Shown piece after piece: positions 1 to 6,466 of a stretch of DNA of 7,166 nucleotides (position 1 is the stretch's first letter; the number at the start of each line of letters is the position of its first letter). The position numbers and the translations under genes were made by a program. Below the pieces are notes generated by a model. It saw nothing but the letters and a program-made list of their open reading frames with translations, made no database searches and was not told the origin of the DNA. The DNA is taken from contig JBJMGS010000391.1 in the NCBI GenBank assembly GCA_045807785.1, forward strand, positions 1 to 7,166, read 5' to 3'. The DNA comes from JAIVGV01 sp045807785. Its GTDB lineage: Bacteria > Acidobacteriota > Blastocatellia > Pyrinomonadales > Pyrinomonadaceae.

Positions 1-1268
1 AGGGGCCGGGCCAGGTCAAGGGAATTGCCCGATTCAGCCGCGGCCGACGACTCACGTGAGAATTTGCTGCCGGATGACTCTATGATCTCCAGCATGCGCG
101 GCAGGAGTCTTCCCAAGGAGAAGTCGGAAGCCGCGCGCAGCGCGTCAGACGACTGACTGCGGGGCGATGCGGCGCAGGCGAGAATGTGTTCGACCACTTC
201 GTCCCCCGAGCCGTGGCGGGCGCATCGGGCGTAACCGTCGGACATCCCGGAGACGATGTCGGTCACGTGACTCTCTGCTGGGCCGACGTAGAGGATCGGT
301 GTGCCGAGCGCCAGTATATTGTAGATCTTGCAGGGGTGCACGATGCCCAGGAACGGGTCGCCCATGACCACGGCATGCATGTCGGCTGCTGACAGCGAGG
401 CGGAGAGATCGCCCATCGGCTGATAAGGCAGGCAAACGATGTTGCTGATCCCCCTCGCCTCGGCGAAGCGCTTTACCTTCTGTTGCTCGCTCCCGCCGCC
501 GACGAAGCAGAAGGCGATATCCTCGCGTGCGCGAAGCGCATCAGCCGCCGCGAGCAGCGTGTCGAGCGGGTGGCAGGGGCTGTGGTTGCCCGAATACATT
601 ACGACGAACTTGTGGCTCAGACCGTTCTCATCGCGAAACGCGCGCCGCCCTTCCGCGTCGTAGCGAATCGCGTCGTCGTGCGACCACGGCGCGATGACTT
701 CGACTCGATTCTCCGCGATCCCTTTGGCCAGCACGCGCCTCTTCATGAACCGGTCGAGCACGAAAACTTTGCGCGCGTGGCGCAGGCTGTAGTGCAAGAG
801 CAACTGAAAGAACTTCGAAGCGAGAGAACTCTCCTTGAGCCAGCCCGCGGCGATTGCCTCGTCAGGGTTCAGGTCCATCACCCAGAAGTAGAACCGCCCG
901 CCCTTGAGTCTGACGAAGAGCGCGCCGAAGAAGGAGATGAGCGGGGGCGAAGTCAGAGCGACGGTGGCATCCTGGCGCGGGAGCACGGCGAGACGGCACG
1001 CGCAGAAGAAGAGGAAGCTCGCGAAGTCCGCCGCCCGCCGCCACTTCGCACGCTTGCCGAGACCGAGCGTCGGGATGCGAATGATCTCGATTCCCTTCCA
1101 AGTCTCGCGCGCGGGGAATCTAACTTCCGGGTTGTCATACCCCCGGCTGCCGCAGACGACCGTCACCTCGTGCCCGCGCTCCGAGAGCCCCACGGCGAGA
1201 TCGGTCAGGTGCTGCGCCGTCGAGACCACGTCGGGGTAAAAGCATTGATTAAGGAGCAGGACTTTCAT
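1..1268 (-). CDS. Family 4 glycosyltransferase, WbuB/WcaI-like (3' end outside window)
   Basis: Reading down from ATG at 1268 gives 422 open codons that run off the left edge, so the C-terminus is missing; family members are about 400-420 residues, so little is lost. The protein starts MKVLLLNQCFYPDVVSTAQ and has the N-terminal GT4 signature LSERGHEVTVVCG (residues 28-40). The second Rossmann domain starts at FVVMYSGNHS (221-230), with FCFVGGGSE (253-261) and HPCKIYNILALGTPI (311-325), the nucleotide-sugar binding region. The usual GT4 E-x7-E pair is not seen; a P-x-K-I-Y form, as in WbuB-like enzymes, replaces it. The family moves a sugar from a nucleotide donor to a lipid-linked glycan on the cytoplasmic side; donor and acceptor cannot be read from sequence. 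An in-frame TAA at 1296-1298 with no ATG in between fixes the start, although no clear Shine-Dalgarno precedes it. It follows Uma2 after 185 bp. Confidence 0.9.
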   Translation of the reverse strand, partial: MKVLLLNQCFYPDVVSTAQHLTDLAVGLSERGHEVTVVCGSRGYDNPEVRFPARETWKGIEIIRIPTLGLGKRAKWRRAADFASFLFFCACRLAVLPRQDATVALTSPPLISFFGALFVRLKGGRFYFWVMDLNPDEAIAAGWLKESSLASKFFQLLLHYSLRHARKVFVLDRFMKRRVLAKGIAENRVEVIAPWSHDDAIRYDAEGRRAFRDENGLSHKFVVMYSGNHSPCHPLDTLLAAADALRAREDIAFCFVGGGSEQQKVKRFAEARGISNIVCLPYQPMGDLSASLSAADMHAVVMGDPFLGIVHPCKIYNILALGTPILYVGPAESHVTDIVSGMSDGYARCARHGSGDEVVEHILACAASPRSQSSDALRAASDFSLGRLLPRMLEIIESSGSKFSRESSAAAESGNSLDLARP

Positions 1269-1294
1269 CCGACAGTCATCAGTGCCATCACTAG

Positions 1295-1324
1295 GTTATG
1301 GCGCAGGAGGGTAAATAATTTCAA
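1295..1324 (-). promoter_or_regulatory. Candidate sigma-70-type promoter before the GT4 gene
   Basis: On the minus strand TTGAAA (1324-1319, five of six consensus bases) is followed after 18 bp by CATAAC (1300-1295, four of six). This would place a transcript start about 20 bp before the ATG at 1268. It fits a separate transcript after the 185-bp gap behind Uma2, but the -10 is poor and the call rests on pattern alone. Confidence 0.25.
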
Positions 1325-1453
1325 CGCCATGACCAATAGAGCGATTCTGGGGAGAAGCGCGTTCGTGATCGTTTGAAGTTGTTAGAGAGTTAAGATGTGA
1401 GACGTGATGTTGATGGCGGCGCCGCTCCGCCGATCCGCTTCCTGGAAGCGTGC

Positions 1454-2110
1454 TCAGCCGGAGACTTCCGCGGAATCTTCGTCCACGTCTTCGCCTTCGT
1501 CGGCTTCGGACGGGAAGCCGACGCGGTCGTAAACTTCGGACACTCGCAGGGAGCAGTCGATTGAGTCGAGGCGCAGCACGTCTTCGAGCCGGTTCACTAA
1601 AGTGTAGAGCCACTCGCCGCCCGCCCGGCGATGGTAATGATCGAGCTGCGGCTTCGACTGGGACACGAGAAGGTAGTCCGAGAGTTCGGGCAACCAGGTC
1701 TGGTAGCGCACCCACTTCTCGCCGCGGTCGAAAGCTTCGGTCGAGGGCGAGAGGACTTCGATGATGACGGTCGGGTTCAGGAGCACGTCGCGCCGCTCGT
1801 CGTGAAACTTCAGCTCGCCGCAGACGACCAGGAGATCGGGGTAAGAATATAAACCCTTCGGCGCGCGCCCTCGCCGCGGGGCGGGACCGCTGCGGACTTT
1901 CATATCCTTGACGAATGCCTGGCAATCTCTCCCCCGGAGTTGGCTGTAAAGCTGCCCGCCGATATTCGTGCAGATGGCGCCGTGCTCCGCGCTTTCGCCC
2001 GCCATCGCATAAATCGCTCCGTCGAGGTACTCGTGCCGCTCTTCGGCTTCTCGTTCCAGCGCGAGATATTCCACGTGTGAGTACGACTCGTAAGCGCGCG
2101 GTAAACTCAT
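1454..2110 (-). CDS. Uma2 family (DUF820) restriction-endonuclease-like protein
   Basis: A 218-residue protein of the PD-(D/E)XK fold family Uma2, within the usual 180-220 residue range. Visible family marks are HEYLDGAIYAMAG (26-38), YPDLLVVCGE (90-99, probable metal-binding D92), the VIIEVLSPSTEAFDRGEKW stretch (115-133, probable E118 with conserved D128 and K132) and LSDYLLVS (143-150). The arrangement looks catalytically complete. Residues 201-218 form a strongly acidic tail (SEADEGEDVDEDSAEVSG), probably disordered. The start is ATG at 2110, preceded by CAGGAG with a 10-nt spacer. Uma2 genes are abundant in Cyanobacteria and several soil phyla; their biological role is poorly defined and a DNA substrate is only presumed from the fold. 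It sits 86 bp after the carbamoyltransferase in the same direction. No toxin, methylase or transposase partner is visible, so its place in a sugar locus may be accidental. Confidence 0.9.
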   Translation of the reverse strand: MSLPRAYESYSHVEYLALEREAEERHEYLDGAIYAMAGESAEHGAICTNIGGQLYSQLRGRDCQAFVKDMKVRSGPAPRRGRAPKGLYSYPDLLVVCGELKFHDERRDVLLNPTVIIEVLSPSTEAFDRGEKWVRYQTWLPELSDYLLVSQSKPQLDHYHRRAGGEWLYTLVNRLEDVLRLDSIDCSLRVSEVYDRVGFPSEADEGEDVDEDSAEVSG

Positions 2111-2120
2111 ATCGAATCAA

Positions 2121-2126
2121 CTCCTG
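2121..2126 (-). promoter_or_regulatory. Ribosome binding site of the Uma2 gene
   Basis: The minus strand reads CAGGAG here, with AGGAG ending 10 nt before the ATG at 2110. It is the only purine-rich site near that start and supports it. Confidence 0.6.
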
Positions 2127-2196
2127 ATCGCAAGCCGTCACAGGTTAACCCACATTAACACCAGTCCGCCTTCGCCACTAGCTATTGTAGTTGCCG

Positions 2197-3999
2197 CTAG
2201 CTCTGACTAGCCGGGGCTGTGCGGCGCACGGCGTGGTTGCCCAGGTAGAGCACGTCCATGCGGGTCTTCAAAAAGCAGTCGATGGCATGGCGCGGGGTGC
2301 AGACCACCGGCTCGTTCTCGTTGAAGGAGGTGTTGAGGACGACGGGCGTCCCCGTCAGTTCGCCGAAGTCGGAGATGAGCTGGTAGTAGCGTTCGTTGAC
2401 GTCGCGCGTGACGGTCTGTAAACGCCCCGATCCGTCCACGTGCGTGACCGCCGGGATTTCGGCGCGGCGCTCTTCCCTGACCTGATAGACCATGAGCATC
2501 GTGCGCGCCGGGTGCGTCTGCTCGAAGTAGTCGCCGACGCGCTCTTCTAAGATCGAGGGCGCGAAGGGGCGGAAGGGCTCGCGCTTCTTGATGCGCTCGT
2601 TCAGAATCTCCTTCATGTCGGCGCGGCGCGGGTCAACCACGATGGAGCGGTTACCCAAAGCGCGCGGTCCGAACTCCATGCGCCCCTGAAACCATCCCAT
2701 CACGGCGCCGTCGGCGATGTCCTGCGCCGCGCGCCGCGTCACTTCCCTGTCGGAGTATGTCTCGTAACTCAGTCCGCTTCTTTCGAGTTCCGCGCGAATC
2801 TCTTCATCCGTGAACTCGGGGCCGGTGTACGCGCCTTCCATGACGAAGGCTCGCGGCTGTTTAAGTATGCCGTTGTAAATCTGGTAGCAGACGCCGAGCG
2901 CCGTGCCGCTGTCGCCCGCGGCGGGCTGCACATAGACGCGCTTGAACGGCGTGTTCAGCAGAATCTTCCCGTTCATCACAGAGTTGTAGGCGACGCCGCC
3001 GGACAAGCCGAGATCGGTCAGGCCCGTGCGCTCGTGCAGGTGTGTGAGCAGATGGAAGGCGACCTCTTCGAGTCGCTGCTGGAGACTCGCGGCGATGTCG
3101 CGCTCGCGATCAGTGAGCGGCGCACCCTTTTCCCGAGCGGGGCCGAAGGCGCGCGCGAACTCGTCCGAGTAGATGCGACCGATGGTGGGCGAGCCCTCGT
3201 CCCAGCTCATCTCGACGCCCTCGGCGTGGTGGCGGAAATAGTCGAGGTTGAGTTTGAATCTTCCGCCCTCGTCCGTTTTGATGATCTCGCGAAACTCTTT
3301 CATGTAGCGGGGCGTGCCGTAGGGCGCGAGCCCCATCACCTTGCCCTCGTCGCCGTAGTGCGGGAAGCCGAGGAACTGCGTGGTCGCCGTATAGACGATG
3401 CCGGTCGAGTGCGGGTACTCGACCTGCCCCAGGACTTCGATGTCGTTGCCTCCTCCGACACCCCACATCGTCGAGATGAAGTCGCCGAAGCCGTCGATAG
3501 AGAGCAAGGCGGCGCGCTCGAACGGCGAGACGTAGAAAGAGCTGGCGAGGTGCGCGCGGTGGTGCTCGACGTTATGAAACTTCGCCCGGAGCGCCGTGCG
3601 CTGCACGCCTAACGCCTTCGCCAGATCGTCCCGCAGGTCGCGCACCTTCGCCGAGTTGGAGAGTCGGTCCGCGACCTGACCGAAGATGCCGCGCCCCTGC
3701 TTGCCTTCTCCTGAATTTGCGCGCCCCGCGCCGCCGAGCTGCTTCGCCGCGCGCTGCGCCGTGAAGAGCACCTTCTTGTGCAGGTGCGCCGAAGGGTCGC
3801 GCGAGATGCCGATGTGCTCGACCTCTTCGATAGAAATCCCCGCGACGGCCAGACAATACTTGACCGCCTCTGTGGGAAAGCCCGCGCAGTGCTTGCAGCG
3901 GTTGAAGCGTTCCTCTTCGACGGCGGCGACGAGCTTCCCGTCGCTGACGAGGGCGGCGGCGGCGTCGCCGTGGTAGGCGTTAATCCCTAAAATGTACAC
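2197..3999 (-). CDS. NodU/CmcH-type carbamoyltransferase
   Basis: A complete 600-residue enzyme, the usual length of the family. The family transfers a carbamoyl group from carbamoyl phosphate, through a carbamoyl-adenylate made with ATP, to a hydroxyl of a sugar or antibiotic. The N-terminal Kae1-like domain shows MYILGINAYHGDAA (1-14), EHHRAH (145-150, metal-binding histidines by analogy with TobZ), SIDGFGD (167-173), YGDEGKVMGLAPYG (215-228), GLSGGVAYNSVMNGK (331-345) and AAGDSGTALG (360-369). The C-terminal domain has GWFQGRMEFGPRALGNRSI (435-453), REPFRPFAPSI (473-483) and TGTPVVLNTSFNENEPVV (549-566). All expected motifs look intact. I chose GTG at 3999: it has AGGGAG 8 nt upstream, the encoded MYILGINAYHGD is the normal family N-terminus, and the second copy at 6180-6242 keeps the same site and start position. 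An upstream in-frame ATG (4023) lies outside the conserved block and has no ribosome binding site. Likely cytoplasmic, carbamoylating a sugar of the polysaccharide made here (inference). Confidence 0.95.
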   Translation of the reverse strand: MYILGINAYHGDAAAALVSDGKLVAAVEEERFNRCKHCAGFPTEAVKYCLAVAGISIEEVEHIGISRDPSAHLHKKVLFTAQRAAKQLGGAGRANSGEGKQGRGIFGQVADRLSNSAKVRDLRDDLAKALGVQRTALRAKFHNVEHHRAHLASSFYVSPFERAALLSIDGFGDFISTMWGVGGGNDIEVLGQVEYPHSTGIVYTATTQFLGFPHYGDEGKVMGLAPYGTPRYMKEFREIIKTDEGGRFKLNLDYFRHHAEGVEMSWDEGSPTIGRIYSDEFARAFGPAREKGAPLTDRERDIAASLQQRLEEVAFHLLTHLHERTGLTDLGLSGGVAYNSVMNGKILLNTPFKRVYVQPAAGDSGTALGVCYQIYNGILKQPRAFVMEGAYTGPEFTDEEIRAELERSGLSYETYSDREVTRRAAQDIADGAVMGWFQGRMEFGPRALGNRSIVVDPRRADMKEILNERIKKREPFRPFAPSILEERVGDYFEQTHPARTMLMVYQVREERRAEIPAVTHVDGSGRLQTVTRDVNERYYQLISDFGELTGTPVVLNTSFNENEPVVCTPRHAIDCFLKTRMDVLYLGNHAVRRTAPASQS

Positions 4000-4020
4000 A
4001 GTTAAATCTCCCTGTCTGGT
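3958..4020 (-). repeat. 63-bp direct repeat, copy A (carbamoyltransferase RBS and first 14 codons)
   Basis: This stretch matches 6180-6242 at 61 of 63 positions, offset exactly 2222 bp and in the same orientation. The differences are at 3999 (C here, A in the other copy, turning GTG into TTG) and 4015 (T here, C there). Identity falls off immediately on both sides. Copy A belongs to the intact gene and includes its ribosome binding site. Confidence 0.95.
4008..4013 (-). promoter_or_regulatory. Ribosome binding site of the carbamoyltransferase
   Basis: The minus strand reads AGGGAG followed by an 8-nt spacer and GTG at 3999. The same hexamer and spacer length are preserved in repeat copy B, which decides the start in favour of GTG over the upstream ATG at 4023. 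Confidence 0.75.
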
Positions 4021-4218
4021 CATACCGGATTTGCAAAAGCAGACGGCTAACCACCCACTTATAATCAAGTATGTGTCGATTAAGAGCCAATGCTTTTACC
4101 TGAATCCAAGGATCGCAGCCAATATCTTCATGGATTTAATGATAAACACGTGGGGAAGACACCAACGGGGGCGGCACGCTCCCATGTTCTTGGTTACTGA
4201 CTGAATGAAGCATGGCAA

Positions 4219-6057
4219 TTATTTGATCGGACTTCCCGGTTGTGAAGTGGAAAGGTTCTCGCCTTCTTTCTGTTGCGCCAACTTATATATCTCCGGTGTC
4301 AGTAGTGCGCCCACCAGCCTTGCACCGAGTCCGGACAGATGCCCTGTGTCTTGATACAACTGCCCGCCGCGACTATCAACGAATCTGATCTCGCCCTCGC
4401 TTTGCATGAAAAGCGATTCTACGTTGAGTATGTGTACCCTGTCGTTCTCCAGCGAAAGAAGGAAGGCATTCGTCGCTTTACGTGAAGAAGATTCCTCTGT
4501 CCCCTCAAATATGGGTCGAAGGCCTTCCTGTCGGATCGCTTCTCTGGTCGCGCTTTCGGGAAGAATTGGGGGCTGTGTGATGAGTATGACGTACTTCGTA
4601 TGGCTCAACATCTCTGAAAGAGCAGTTTTCAGCTTCTCGTGATCAGAACCGATCTTTTGCTCCCACGCTGCGACAAATACTGTAATCGTGGGTTTCGCGC
4701 GCGCGAGGAATTGCAACGACTTGCGGTACAATTCCGTGTCTGGGAACGGGTCTCCCGCCGCGACGCTGATCACGTGGACTCGAAGGTTCGTCTCTCTCGC
4801 GATATCTTTCATTACCCTACCGTACATGGAGGCGTTACTATCCCCCATCAGAACAACAACAGGCTGAGCGATGGAAGGGTTAAAAACGATACCCCCATCC
4901 CCGACGCTGGCAACTGAGGCATCTATATAGTTTGACGATCTAATGGAGAGCCCGGTAGCCACCAAGAAACAAGCAAGGACGGTGAATCCCGTGAAAACGA
5001 TCACCCTTCTGGAGGGCTGATTCAAGTAGCGACGGGATGGCTTTTCAAACTTGAGGTAGGACGACGCAGCAAGGATGGCAGTGATTCCAATCTTCAATAG
5101 CGCCCGCACGATATTCCGGTGAGAGTACAAAGAGTAGTCTATGAAACAGTATACGGGCCAGTGCCACAAGTAGAGCGAGTACGACGCCTTGCCAACGGAG
5201 ACCATGCCCGGGAATGACAGCAACCGCTCGGTCAGTTGCCGCGGGTGGTGGCTACGTCCGATGAGTAAAGCGGTGCCCATGACGGGTACTGCCGCAACGT
5301 ACCCTGGGAAAGTGTCTCCTTCGTGTATCAACACAACTGCGGCTAAAACACAGACAAGACCGGTGAGACTAAGCGCACCGTACAGACTCCCGTCTCGGGT
5401 TTCGCGCCCGCGGGTTGATTCTAAGGCGAGGAGTGAGCCCGCTAGCAGTTCCCATACCCTTGTGGGAAGCAGATAGAACGCCCATGTCGGATTTGATCTA
5501 GTAAGAATAATGCACGCCGCGAGGCTCGACAGGGCAACTGCGCCCAAAGCAACCATCAACCACTCCCGCGATAATCTTAGTTTTTGCGCCGCGAAGATGA
5601 CCATTGGCAGGAATAAGTAGAACTGCTCTTCTAATGACAGCGACCAGTAGTGAAGGAAAGGTTGCGCATCCAGCGAGACTGCGAAGTAGTTCCCCTGAAC
5701 CATGAGCTTCAAGTTAGCGGCGGAGAGTGCCGACGCGGCTGACAGCGCCCCGGCAGACGCGAAATCCTGCTGGGTATAGAGCACGGATGCGACAATTAAA
5801 ATAGACAGGGAAACAAGGAAAAAGACGGGGAAGATGCGCGCCACGCGACGCTGGTAGAAGCGCAGGAAACTGAAGTCGCCAGCCCGACACTCCGCATAAA
5901 CGATTGTAGTAATCAAGTAGCCGGAGATGACGAAGAAAATATCAACGCCCACGAAGCCACCCGAAAGTAGCCCCCCGTGCAAGTGGAACAAAAGAACCGA
6001 GACGACAGCAATAGCCCGCATTCCGTCTATCGACGGACGATACCTAATCTCGGACAA
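4219..6057 (-). CDS. OafA/YrhL-type membrane O-acyltransferase with C-terminal SGNH domain
   Basis: A 612-residue integral membrane protein. The N-terminal acyltransferase_3 domain (about 5-340) shows RPSIDGMRAIAVVSVLLFH (7-25, with the family's active-site His at 25), GGFVGVDIFFVISGYLIT (33-50), FYQRRVARIFP (67-77), FLHYWSLSLEEQFYLFLP (134-151) and GKASYSLYLWHWPVY (289-303). About ten hydrophobic segments follow one another to residue 335, and one more at 352-370 leads to the extracytoplasmic part. That part is an SGNH-like domain with GDSNAS (405-410, nucleophile Ser407) and QDTGHLSGLG (569-578, Asp570/His573 pair). Such two-domain enzymes add acetyl or other acyl groups to O-antigen, exopolysaccharide or peptidoglycan; substrate unknown. 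The start is TTG at 6057, supported by GGAGGAG just upstream. Sampled lines in this gene are 45-55% GC, against 62% and 75% in two carbamoyltransferase lines, and 63-bp repeats flank the gene, so it was probably acquired separately. Confidence 0.95.
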   Translation of the reverse strand: MSEIRYRPSIDGMRAIAVVSVLLFHLHGGLLSGGFVGVDIFFVISGYLITTIVYAECRAGDFSFLRFYQRRVARIFPVFFLVSLSILIVASVLYTQQDFASAGALSAASALSAANLKLMVQGNYFAVSLDAQPFLHYWSLSLEEQFYLFLPMVIFAAQKLRLSREWLMVALGAVALSSLAACIILTRSNPTWAFYLLPTRVWELLAGSLLALESTRGRETRDGSLYGALSLTGLVCVLAAVVLIHEGDTFPGYVAAVPVMGTALLIGRSHHPRQLTERLLSFPGMVSVGKASYSLYLWHWPVYCFIDYSLYSHRNIVRALLKIGITAILAASSYLKFEKPSRRYLNQPSRRVIVFTGFTVLACFLVATGLSIRSSNYIDASVASVGDGGIVFNPSIAQPVVVLMGDSNASMYGRVMKDIARETNLRVHVISVAAGDPFPDTELYRKSLQFLARAKPTITVFVAAWEQKIGSDHEKLKTALSEMLSHTKYVILITQPPILPESATREAIRQEGLRPIFEGTEESSSRKATNAFLLSLENDRVHILNVESLFMQSEGEIRFVDSRGGQLYQDTGHLSGLGARLVGALLTPEIYKLAQQKEGENLSTSQPGSPIK

Positions 6058-6060
6058 TCG

Positions 6061-6067
6061 CTCCTCC
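6061..6067 (-). promoter_or_regulatory. Ribosome binding site that decides the TTG start of the acyltransferase
   Basis: The minus strand reads GGAGGAG, with GGAGG ending 5 nt before TTG at 6057. It is one of the strongest Shine-Dalgarno matches in the window. The next in-frame ATG (Met13) falls inside the conserved SIDGMRA motif and cannot be the start. Confidence 0.8.
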
Positions 6068-6110
6068 GTATAAAGTGACTATGAGGTCGGAAAAGGTTGC
6101 AGTCATGTGC

Positions 6111-6221
6111 TTAGAAGCTGTTGGGAATTCCATTCAGCCGCGCAAGCAGCACGCGTAGGGTAGCCAAGCGTGTCACGATGGCGGCGTCGCCGTGGTAGGC
6201 GTTAATCCCTAAAATGTACAA
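6111..6221 (-). pseudogene. Truncated carbamoyltransferase start fused to an unrelated 22-codon tail
   Basis: From TTG at 6221, with AGGGAG 8 nt upstream, the reading frame encodes the carbamoyltransferase N-terminus YILGINAYHGDAA (14 codons with the start). It then changes abruptly at 6179 to an unrelated in-frame sequence, IVTRLATLRVLLARLNGI, continuing to Asn-Ser-Phe and TAA at 6111-6113, 36 residues in all. Everything carrying catalytic motifs is missing, so it cannot work as a carbamoyltransferase. The tail is not recognised; it may be the 3' end of another lost gene or chance read-through. It lies 54 bp before the acyltransferase start and could still be translated as a short leader peptide. 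The frame is certain; the pseudogene reading rests on the repeat. Confidence 0.75.
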
Positions 6222-6242
6222 AGTTAAATCTCCCTGCCTGGT
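6180..6242 (-). repeat. 63-bp direct repeat, copy B (orphan carbamoyltransferase start)
   Basis: The partner of 3958-4020, identical at 61 of 63 positions. It retains the ribosome binding site (6230-6235) and 14 codons with TTG replacing GTG, but no gene body follows. The right-hand end abuts the fn3 gene remnant, and the left-hand end abuts the sequence leading to the acyltransferase. Confidence 0.95.
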
Positions 6243-6267
6243 AACAATCCCGACTCGCCCAAGTTAA

Positions 6268-6390
6268 CTCCGCTCGCAGACGGCCACCGAAGGTCTTACC
6301 AGCGGCACGAAATACTGGTTCCGCATCGCCGCCGTCGGACCCAACGGGCAGAACCCCTAGAGCAACCCCGTCGCGAAAATTGCTCCCTGA
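6268..6390 (+). pseudogene. Remnant of the C-terminal fibronectin type III domain of a plus-strand gene
   Basis: After an in-frame TAA at 6265-6267, the plus strand reads TATEGLTSGTKYWFRIAAV (from 6280) and continues GPNGQNP, then TAG at 6358-6360, SNPVAKIAP and TGA at 6388-6390. The GLTpGTkYwFRvaAv...GqgPWSdP pattern is the typical last strands of a bacterial fn3 domain. The internal TAG stands where the domain normally has Trp, a single TGG-to-TAG change. No start, signal peptide or earlier part of the gene remains upstream, where the carbamoyltransferase repeat begins instead. A good terminator follows 25 bp after the final stop, as expected for the natural end of a gene. I read it as a truncated, decaying gene; its former function (probably a secreted or surface fn3 protein) is inferred. 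Confidence 0.7.
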
Positions 6391-6415
6391 CTCACGCTCA
6401 TCAACCACAAACCGG

Positions 6416-6452
6416 ACGGGTCGGAGGGAGTAATCTCTCCGACCCGTTTTTT
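6416..6452 (+). terminator. Strong intrinsic terminator after the fn3 remnant
   Basis: ACGGGTCGGAGGGA (6416-6429) pairs with TCTCTCCGACCCGT (6434-6447), making a 14-bp stem with one G-U wobble and a GTAA tetraloop, followed by six T (6447-6452). The T-tract orients it to the plus strand, at the end of the fn3 remnant. It also lies 14 bp beyond the GT2 stop codon on the other strand, where the hairpin would form but only a weak T-containing stretch follows, so it may serve both convergent transcripts. Confidence 0.85.
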
Positions 6453-6466
6453 ATGCTCTAACAACA

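Noticed and set aside
483..1376. Plus-strand open frame of 297 codons
   Set aside because: It lies opposite the clearly recognisable GT4 gene; its translation is rich in Arg, Glu and Ala with no family motifs, typical of an antisense shadow in GC-rich DNA.
1436..1450. 15-bp palindrome just after the Uma2 stop
   Set aside because: CGCTTCCTGGAAGCG can form only a 5-bp stem and no T-run follows, so neither a terminator nor an operator call is supported.
1296..2141. Minus-strand open frame of 281 codons overlapping Uma2
   Set aside because: Arg-rich, low-complexity translation in another frame of the Uma2 gene, which itself has family motifs and a ribosome binding site.
3034..3612. Plus-strand open frame of 192 codons
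   Set aside because: Antisense shadow of the conserved carbamoyltransferase; no motif, and the other strand carries unbroken family signatures.
4031..4065. Plus-strand TTGCAA and TATAAT as a promoter
   Set aside because: The spacing is 23 bp, too long for a sigma-70 promoter, and no plus-strand gene follows. On the minus strand TATAAG (4063-4058) lacks a matching -35.
4000..4068. 23-residue N-terminal extension of the carbamoyltransferase (TTG at 4068 or ATG at 4023)
   Set aside because: The extension precedes the normal family N-terminus, lacks a ribosome binding site, and lies outside the block conserved with repeat copy B.
4167..4183. GC-rich hairpin after the acyltransferase as a terminator
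   Set aside because: The 7-bp stem (GGGGGCG, loop GCA, CGCTCCC, one wobble) has no T-tract on either side.
3958..6242. Reading the 63-bp repeats as insertion-sequence ends or attachment sites
   Set aside because: They are direct, largely coding copies of a gene start. No transposase, integrase, inverted ends or tRNA gene is present between or beside them, so homologous or illegitimate recombination explains them better.
6202..6408. Minus-strand open frame of 68 codons
   Set aside because: It is antisense to the fn3 remnant and runs into the repeat in a different frame from the carbamoyltransferase start; no recognisable motif.
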